Assembly (NCBI GenBank): GCA_002367235.1
Contig: DFBC01000049.1
Location: 1 to 10,239, forward strand
Direction of reading: 5' to 3'
DNA from: Cellvibrionales bacterium UBA3090
GTDB lineage: Bacteria > Pseudomonadota > Gammaproteobacteria > Pseudomonadales > Porticoccaceae
DNA: 10,239 nt
Shown here: positions 6,410 through 10,239 of the stretch, piece after piece
Layout of the letters: each line of letters begins with the position of its first letter
How positions within the stretch are numbered: the stretch's first letter is position 1
Position numbers and translations under genes: made by a program
Notes under the pieces: generated by a model
Seen by the model: only the letters and a program-made list of their open reading frames with translations
What the model was told of the DNA's origin: nothing
The model's database searches: none

Positions 6410-7522
6410 TTAACGGCTTAGTGGGCTTCCCGTGATTCGCAGATCACGTCCCACTTGCCTGATATCGGTTATATCCAGTTCTACCTGCTGATCCATACGG
6501 TCAAACGGCAACAATAGTAGCGGGCGAGCCGAACTGCCCAACAACGTGGGTGCCATGTAGACAATCAGCTCATCCACCAGCCCCCCCTGTAAAAATGCAC
6601 CCGCCAATTCCGCCCCGGCCTCGACCAGCACATGGTTACACTCTCGTTCTGCCAACAAGGTTAACAACGCTGGCAAATCAACCCGGCCATCGCCCTCCGA
6701 CAAACAAACGACTTCAGCGCCCTTGCACGTCAAACCCTCGCCAGCAGCTACAATCAGTGTAGAAGCTCCGGCAGACAGCACCTTCGCATCGGAGGGGGTC
6801 TTCAATTGGCTATCAACCACCACGCGCAATGGCTGTCTGGCAGCAATCTCAGCGGCATTTTCCAGCCCGAGCTCTTTCGCTCTTATTGTCAGCGACGGGT
6901 CATCGTGAAGGACAGTGCCTACACCCGTCACAATGGCGCAACTTCTCGCTCTGAGACGTTGCACATCCTGTCGGGCAGCAGCGCCGGTAATCCACTGGCT
7001 CTCACCACTTTTCATGGCGGTACGCCCATCCAGGCTCATGGCCAGCTTGACCGTCACCCAGGGCAGGCCCGACCTCTGGCGCTTGATAAAACCTCGATTT
7101 AGCTGTTGCGCTTCACCCTCAAGAACCGGGCCATCCACCGCGATACCGGCTTGTTTAAGTTTTTCCAGCCCGCTCCCGGAAACTCTGGGATTCGGGTCTG
7201 TCATTCCGTAGACCACCCGGGCCACACCAGCGGCGATCAATGCATCGGCACAGGGTGGCGTCCTTCCAAAATGACAGCAAGGCTCCAGCGTGACATAAGC
7301 CGTAGCGCCGTGCGCCTGATCACCCGCATCGCGCAAGGCATTAACCTCTGCGTGGGGCTGACCGGCAACAGCATGCCACCCCTCACCGACAATGATTTCA
7401 TCTTGAGCGACAACACAACCCACAGCGGGGTTGGGCATACAGGTATATTGTCCACGGGCAGCCAACTTTAGCGCCCGGGCCATCATGGTGAGATCACAAC
7501 TCAGACCATTGCTGCCTGTCAC
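6410..7522 (-). CDS. ribD: Bifunctional diaminohydroxyphosphoribosylaminopyrimidine deaminase / 5-amino-6-(5-phosphoribosylamino)uracil reductase
   Basis: RibD carries out steps two and three of riboflavin synthesis: zinc-dependent deamination of the RibA product, then NADPH reduction of the ribose. The 370-residue protein matches the E. coli length of 367. The deaminase domain (about 10-150) has PHAEV (56-60) and PCCHFGRTPPC (81-91), giving zinc ligands His57, Cys82 and Cys91 and proton-shuttle Glu59. The reductase domain (about 153-370) has KLAMSLDGRTA (159-169), SQWITG (175-180), and EAGAELAGAFL...VDELIVYMAP (301-325). The GTG at 7522 is the likely start. AAGGG at 7532-7536 lies 9 nt upstream inside the last nrdR codons, and the next in-frame ATGs at residues 13-14 lack a ribosome binding site. 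It begins 5 bp after the nrdR stop, implying coupling. Confidence 0.95.
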   Translation of the reverse strand: MTGSNGLSCDLTMMARALKLAARGQYTCMPNPAVGCVVAQDEIIVGEGWHAVAGQPHAEVNALRDAGDQAHGATAYVTLEPCCHFGRTPPCADALIAAGVARVVYGMTDPNPRVSGSGLEKLKQAGIAVDGPVLEGEAQQLNRGFIKRQRSGLPWVTVKLAMSLDGRTAMKSGESQWITGAAARQDVQRLRARSCAIVTGVGTVLHDDPSLTIRAKELGLENAAEIAARQPLRVVVDSQLKTPSDAKVLSAGASTLIVAAGEGLTCKGAEVVCLSEGDGRVDLPALLTLLAERECNHVLVEAGAELAGAFLQGGLVDELIVYMAPTLLGSSARPLLLLPFDRMDQQVELDITDIRQVGRDLRITGSPLSR

Positions 7523-7527
7523 CTGCT

Positions 7528-8001
7528 TCAGCCCTTACCCAGTTCCGGCAGATTGTTTTCCAGTCGATCCAGCTCTGCACGAAATTCGCTAAGATCCTGA
7601 AAACTCCGATAAACCGAAGCAAAGCGCACATAGGCCACTTCGTCCAGCTCCCTCAATTGTGTCATCACCCGCTCGCCGATCATTCGCGATGTAATTTCAC
7701 GCTCGCCGGTGGCTCTCAACTGGTGTTGTATGTTCGAAATAGCCCCTTCAATTTGCTCGATACCAACGGGGCGCTTCTCCAACGCCCGGAGCAATCCGGC
7801 TCGAAGCTTATTCTCATCAAATGGCTCTCGAGTGTCATCACTTTTAATGACTCGAGGCATCAACAACTCTGCCACCTCGTAGGTGGTGAACCGCTCTTTA
7901 CAGGACAGACATTCACGACGTCGACGCACCTGAACGCCTTCAGCCACCAGCCGAGAGTCGATCACCTTGGTATCATCAGCACTGCAGAAGGGACAATGCA
8001 T
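7528..8001 (-). CDS. nrdR: Transcriptional repressor NrdR
   Basis: NrdR senses nucleotide state through its ATP-cone and represses ribonucleotide reductase operons by binding tandem NrdR boxes. The 157-residue protein has the four-cysteine zinc ribbon (Cys3, Cys6, Cys31, Cys34) with the basic stretch VRRRRECLSC (25-34), then an ATP-cone at about 49-139, including MPRVIKSDDTREPFDENKLRAGLLRAL with its conserved Lys53, Arg58 and Lys65. The ATG at 8001 has a modest GAAG upstream. It is the first gene of the cluster and follows the glyA terminator. Its place directly before ribD is a conserved proteobacterial arrangement. No NrdR box or ribonucleotide reductase gene is seen in this window, so its targets lie elsewhere. 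Confidence 0.97.
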   Translation of the reverse strand: MHCPFCSADDTKVIDSRLVAEGVQVRRRRECLSCKERFTTYEVAELLMPRVIKSDDTREPFDENKLRAGLLRALEKRPVGIEQIEGAISNIQHQLRATGEREITSRMIGERVMTQLRELDEVAYVRFASVYRSFQDLSEFRAELDRLENNLPELGKG

Positions 8002-8090
8002 GGCTATAACTTCTTTCAGTTAAAATAGGGACGCATAATACCACATCTTCGAACCGACCCGGACGAGCCCACCGGCGCGCGCCAGACAAA
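8002..8090 (-). promoter_or_regulatory. Probable promoter region of the nrdR-rib operon
   Basis: After the glyA terminator, only this stretch of about 90 bp is available to start transcription of nrdR and the genes behind it. On the minus strand a -10-like TATTAT lies at 8035-8040, but no good -35 stands 16-18 bp upstream of it. A perfect 10-bp GC palindrome, GGCGCGCGCC, lies at 8074-8083. I see no FMN riboswitch here: the space is short and the conserved blocks of that element are missing. The existence of a promoter is inferred from layout, and its exact position is uncertain. Confidence 0.35.
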
Positions 8091-8091
8091 C

Positions 8092-8118
8092 AAAAGCCCC
8101 GCTCAGTGCGGGGCTTTT
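8092..8118 (-). terminator. Rho-independent terminator of glyA
   Basis: A perfect 11-bp inverted repeat, AAAAGCCCCGC (8092-8102) and GCGGGGCTTTT (8108-8118), encloses a 5-nt loop. On the minus strand it begins 18 bp after the glyA stop and ends in a U-rich tail (TTTTGTTTGT). The A/T flanks are symmetrical, so it could also stop plus-strand transcription. It separates glyA from the nrdR operon. Confidence 0.92.
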
Positions 8119-8136
8119 ACCGACAACACTTTCAGG

Positions 8137-9396
8137 TTAACCGTAGACGGGGAACCGGGCACAAACGTCCAGAACTTTGGCTTTCGTCTCAGCAATAACC
8201 TTCTCGGACGTCCCATTTTCCAGGCTATCCAAAACATCGCAAATCCAGTTTGCCAGGTCTACGGATTCAGCCTCAGCAAAACCACGCGTGGTAATTGCCG
8301 GCGTACCGATACGAAGACCAGAGGTAACAAACGGTGAGCGAGGATCATTGGGAACCGCATTCTTATTGACCGTAATGAACGCTTCACCCAAGGCTGCATC
8401 GGCATCTTTACCGGTGTATTCCTTGCCGATCAGATCGACCAGCATCAGATGATTCTCAGTGCCACTGGAGACAATTTTTATACCGCGATCCATAAACGTA
8501 GCCGCCATTGCCTTGGCGTTTTTCACTACTTGCTGCTGATAGACTTTAAACTCATCCGTCATGGCTTCTTTAAACGACACGGCCTTTGCCGCAATCACAT
8601 GGCACAACGGACCACCTTGACCACCGGGGAAGACCGCGGAATTGATCTTCTTGGCCAACTCTTCACTATTAGTGAGAATAATGCCACCGCGAGGCCCACG
8701 TAATGTTTTATGGGTCGTCGATGTCACTACGTCGGCAAACGGCATCGGGTTCGGATAGACACCCGCAGCAATCAACCCGGCAACATGGGCCATATCGACC
8801 ATCAGATAGGCACCCACTTTGTCCGCAATTTCACGGAAGCGCGCCCAATCCAGCACGCCGGAATAGGCTGAGAAGCCTGCGATAATCATTTTGGGTTGAG
8901 ACTCAACGGCGAGCGCTTCGATCTGATCGTAATCCACCAGACCGGTTTCAGGGTTTAGCCCATATTGCACGGCATGGTAAATTTTTCCAGAGAAGCTTGG
9001 CTTGGCACCGTGGGTCAGGTGACCACCGGCATCCAGACTCATACCCAGCACCGTGTCTCCCGGCACGCAAAGCGCTTGATAAACTGCGCTATTTGCCTGA
9101 GAACCAGAGTGCGGCTGCACATTGGCATACTCAGCACCAAATAGTTTGGTCACGCGCTGAATAGCCAACTCTTCGGTCTGATCGACAAACTCACAACCAC
9201 CGTAGTAACGCTTGTGAGGATAACCCTCGGCATACTTGTTAGTGAGCTTGGTACCCTGAGCGGCCATCACCGCTGGGCTGGTGTAATTTTCAGAGGCAAT
9301 CAGCTCAATATGCTCTTCCTGACGCTGCTCTTCGTGCTGAATGGCAGCCCACACTTCTGGGTCAAAACTGGCAATGGTTTGGTCTTTATCAAACAT
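8137..9396 (-). CDS. glyA: Serine hydroxymethyltransferase
   Basis: GlyA is a PLP enzyme that interconverts serine and tetrahydrofolate with glycine and 5,10-methylene-tetrahydrofolate, the main source of one-carbon units. The 419-residue protein is full length (E. coli 417). It has EEHIELIASENYTSPAV (28-44), TNKYAEGYPHKRYYGGCE (52-69), QPHSGSQAN (94-102), DMAHVAGLIAAG (201-212), and the PLP-lysine motif TSTTHKTLRGPRGG with Lys230. FPGGQGGP (256-263) and the C-terminal LRIGTPAITTRG (361-372) follow. The frame runs 22 codons upstream through a Phe-rich stretch encoded by the T-rich leader. I chose the ATG at 9396 because MFDKDQTIASFD aligns with the family start, although the SD is weak. It is monocistronic by layout: a 345-bp gap upstream and a strong terminator downstream. 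Confidence 0.97.
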   Translation of the reverse strand: MFDKDQTIASFDPEVWAAIQHEEQRQEEHIELIASENYTSPAVMAAQGTKLTNKYAEGYPHKRYYGGCEFVDQTEELAIQRVTKLFGAEYANVQPHSGSQANSAVYQALCVPGDTVLGMSLDAGGHLTHGAKPSFSGKIYHAVQYGLNPETGLVDYDQIEALAVESQPKMIIAGFSAYSGVLDWARFREIADKVGAYLMVDMAHVAGLIAAGVYPNPMPFADVVTSTTHKTLRGPRGGIILTNSEELAKKINSAVFPGGQGGPLCHVIAAKAVSFKEAMTDEFKVYQQQVVKNAKAMAATFMDRGIKIVSSGTENHLMLVDLIGKEYTGKDADAALGEAFITVNKNAVPNDPRSPFVTSGLRIGTPAITTRGFAEAESVDLANWICDVLDSLENGTSEKVIAETKAKVLDVCARFPVYG

Positions 9397-9741
9397 GAGT
9401 ATCACGCGGCTGGTTAATGTAAAGAAAACGAAAAAAAAGAGCGCGAATTGTACACAAAACAACCGTGAAATCCCAGATTTGTTGTCATCCGACGCAAGAT
9501 ATTATGCATATGACGGGCCTTCAAAAACCGCAATAAAGGGCGCACTTAATACCGGGCGGCCAGTGTATTCTCCTGAATCTGCTGGTTTTAAGAAAACGTC
9601 TTATCTGACCCCGCTTATACCACCACGCATTCATTTCAACCCAAACTTAAAGACTTATCGGCCTTAAGCGACCAGTCTAGTGCTACACCTAAACAATCGG
9701 CACCTCAGAACAGCTCGCCATCGGCAACAAAAATCGACGAG
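9397..9741 (-). other. Non-coding gap between murI and glyA with the glyA leader
   Basis: This is the longest gene-free stretch in the window. On the minus strand a -10-like TACAAT lies at 9447-9452, about 50 bp before the glyA ATG, but I see no convincing -35. A T-rich leader, including eight T in a row (9431-9438 on the plus strand as A), follows it. No GC-rich hairpin with a U tail is evident after murI, so how murI transcription ends is unclear. A plus-strand frame crosses the region (9341-9667), but it has no recognisable domain and begins inside glyA antisense. No PurR-like operator, tRNA or small-RNA terminator is recognisable. The composition is more AT-rich than the flanking genes. 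Confidence 0.5.
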
Positions 9742-10239
9742 TTAAGGCCTCACTTCACGCACCGGGCTATCGTGCCCCCACAATGCATTGATTTTCATTG
9801 CAATCTGAGAGGCCGTGCCACTGGACCAGAACTCTTCACCGCCCTCTTCAACGCCTTCTTCACCACCCTCTCCACTGCCCCCTTCATACTCACGGTGAAT
9901 ATTTAACTCGTACAAACGCCTTTTGAGCTCTGCCGCGACAGGAATGGCCGTTTCAATAATCTCAGCCCGCCCCTGCACACACGTTTCTATGGCTTTTCTT
10001 AAAAAAGAAAAATGGGTACAACCGAGAATTAATTGATCCACACCTTTATCCAGAAGCGGCTGAATATATTGCTCGGCAACCTTCTCTGCCACTTCTCCCT
10101 GATGATCTAAATTTTCCACCAGATGGACAAATTCAGGGCATGCCTGAACCTCAACTTTTACTGTTTTGGAAAAACTGTATTTAAGTGCCTGAAATGAGGC
10201 ACTGCTCAGCGTTTTCTCAGTGGCCAAAACACCAACAAC
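9742..10239 (-). CDS. murI: Glutamate racemase MurI (partial, N-terminus off the right edge)
   Basis: MurI converts L- to D-glutamate for peptidoglycan precursors through a cofactor-independent two-cysteine mechanism. The visible 165 residues are the C-terminal half. They open with VVGVLATEKTLSS, then VQACPEFV (31-38), and the second catalytic block ILGCTHFSFL (71-80) with the catalytic cysteine at residue 74 of this fragment. The first catalytic cysteine lies beyond the window. The frame is open at the edge, and the apparent TTG at 10227 is an internal codon. An unusual Gly/Glu-rich tract, GSGEGGEEGVEEGGEE, occupies fragment residues 121-136, just before the closing FWSSGTASQI segment that matches the usual family end. 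It is encoded by a tandem repeat. The gene precedes glyA by 345 bp and is probably a separate transcription unit. Confidence 0.9.
   Translation of the reverse strand, partial: VVGVLATEKTLSSASFQALKYSFSKTVKVEVQACPEFVHLVENLDHQGEVAEKVAEQYIQPLLDKGVDQLILGCTHFSFLRKAIETCVQGRAEIIETAIPVAAELKRRLYELNIHREYEGGSGEGGEEGVEEGGEEFWSSGTASQIAMKINALWGHDSPVREVRP
9833..9880. repeat. Four tandem 12-bp units inside murI
   Basis: Four consecutive 12-bp units on the plus strand read tcttcaccgccc, tcttcaacgcct, tcttcaccaccc and tctccactgccc. On the coding strand they give the tetrapeptides GSGE, GGEE, GVEE and GGEE. The unit length is a multiple of three, so copy-number change would keep the reading frame. Units differ by two to four bases, so the array is diverged rather than freshly expanded. 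Confidence 0.85.

Noticed and set aside
7106..7471. Plus-strand 121-codon open frame opposite ribD
   Set aside because: It lies wholly antisense to the conserved deaminase domain of ribD. Its protein has no recognisable motif.
9341..9667. Plus-strand 108-codon open frame spanning the glyA start and the gap upstream
   Set aside because: About a third is antisense to glyA, it has no clear ribosome binding site or recognisable domain, and its start lies inside a confident gene. It is probably chance, although residues past the glyA end cannot be excluded without a homology search.
9742..10227. Treating the racemase frame as a complete 161-residue gene starting at TTG 10227
   Set aside because: The frame stays open to the window edge and the residues before it (VVGV) match the internal VGVLAT motif of MurI. 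The gene is cut by the window, not short.
1..10239. Defence, phage, toxin-antitoxin, biosynthetic cluster or mobile-element content
   Set aside because: All coding space is taken by conserved housekeeping genes in a familiar order. There are no transposase or integrase motifs, direct-repeat arrays of CRISPR type, or tRNA-like attachment sites.

Overview
This window is a housekeeping stretch of a gammaproteobacterial chromosome with moderate GC. Every supported gene lies on the minus strand, so transcription runs from the right end to the left end. The order nrdR-ribD-ribE-ribBA-ribH-nusB-thiL-pgpA, the separate downstream ribA, and protein sequences that read like Pseudomonas-type homologues (HisF, GlyA and PgpA especially) suggest the Pseudomonadales/Cellvibrionales side of the Gammaproteobacteria. 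That placement is inferred from recalled family sequences, not from a search.

Layout in transcription order. (1) 10239-9742: the C-terminal part of glutamate racemase murI, running off the right edge and carrying a Gly/Glu repeat encoded by four 12-bp tandem units. (2) 9741-9397: a 345-bp non-coding gap holding a possible glyA promoter. (3) 9396-8137: glyA, followed by a strong intrinsic terminator at 8092-8118. (4) 8001-1337: a compact run of nine genes, nrdR, ribD, ribE, ribBA (ribBX type), ribH, nusB, thiL, pgpA and a secreted or periplasmic retropepsin-like aspartic protease, with gaps of about 5-75 bp and no convincing internal terminator. (5) 1297-1270: a fair sigma-70 promoter ahead of ribA (1239-637), with hisF (627 to the left edge, C-terminus missing) starting 9 bp after the ribA stop.

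Together the genes cover all core steps to riboflavin. RibA opens GTP, RibD deaminates and reduces the pyrimidine, RibB makes the four-carbon unit, RibH makes lumazine and RibE dismutates it to riboflavin. The cyclohydrolase half of RibBA has lost its zinc cysteines and active-site residues, so the separate ribA is the only visible source of GTP cyclohydrolase II. ThiL adds the last thiamine step, and NusB, PgpA and NrdR are the usual passengers of this operon.

I found no mobile element, CRISPR array, phage gene, tRNA, rRNA or FMN riboswitch, and nothing that looks like an undescribed system. The points most worth a second look are the degenerate RibBA half, the uncharacterised aspartic protease at the operon end, the ribA-hisF linkage with its own promoter, and the repeat inside murI. 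Several starts were moved from the longest open frame: ribA to a GTG at 1239, ribH to 4501, ribE to 6363, ribBA to 5688 and glyA to 9396.
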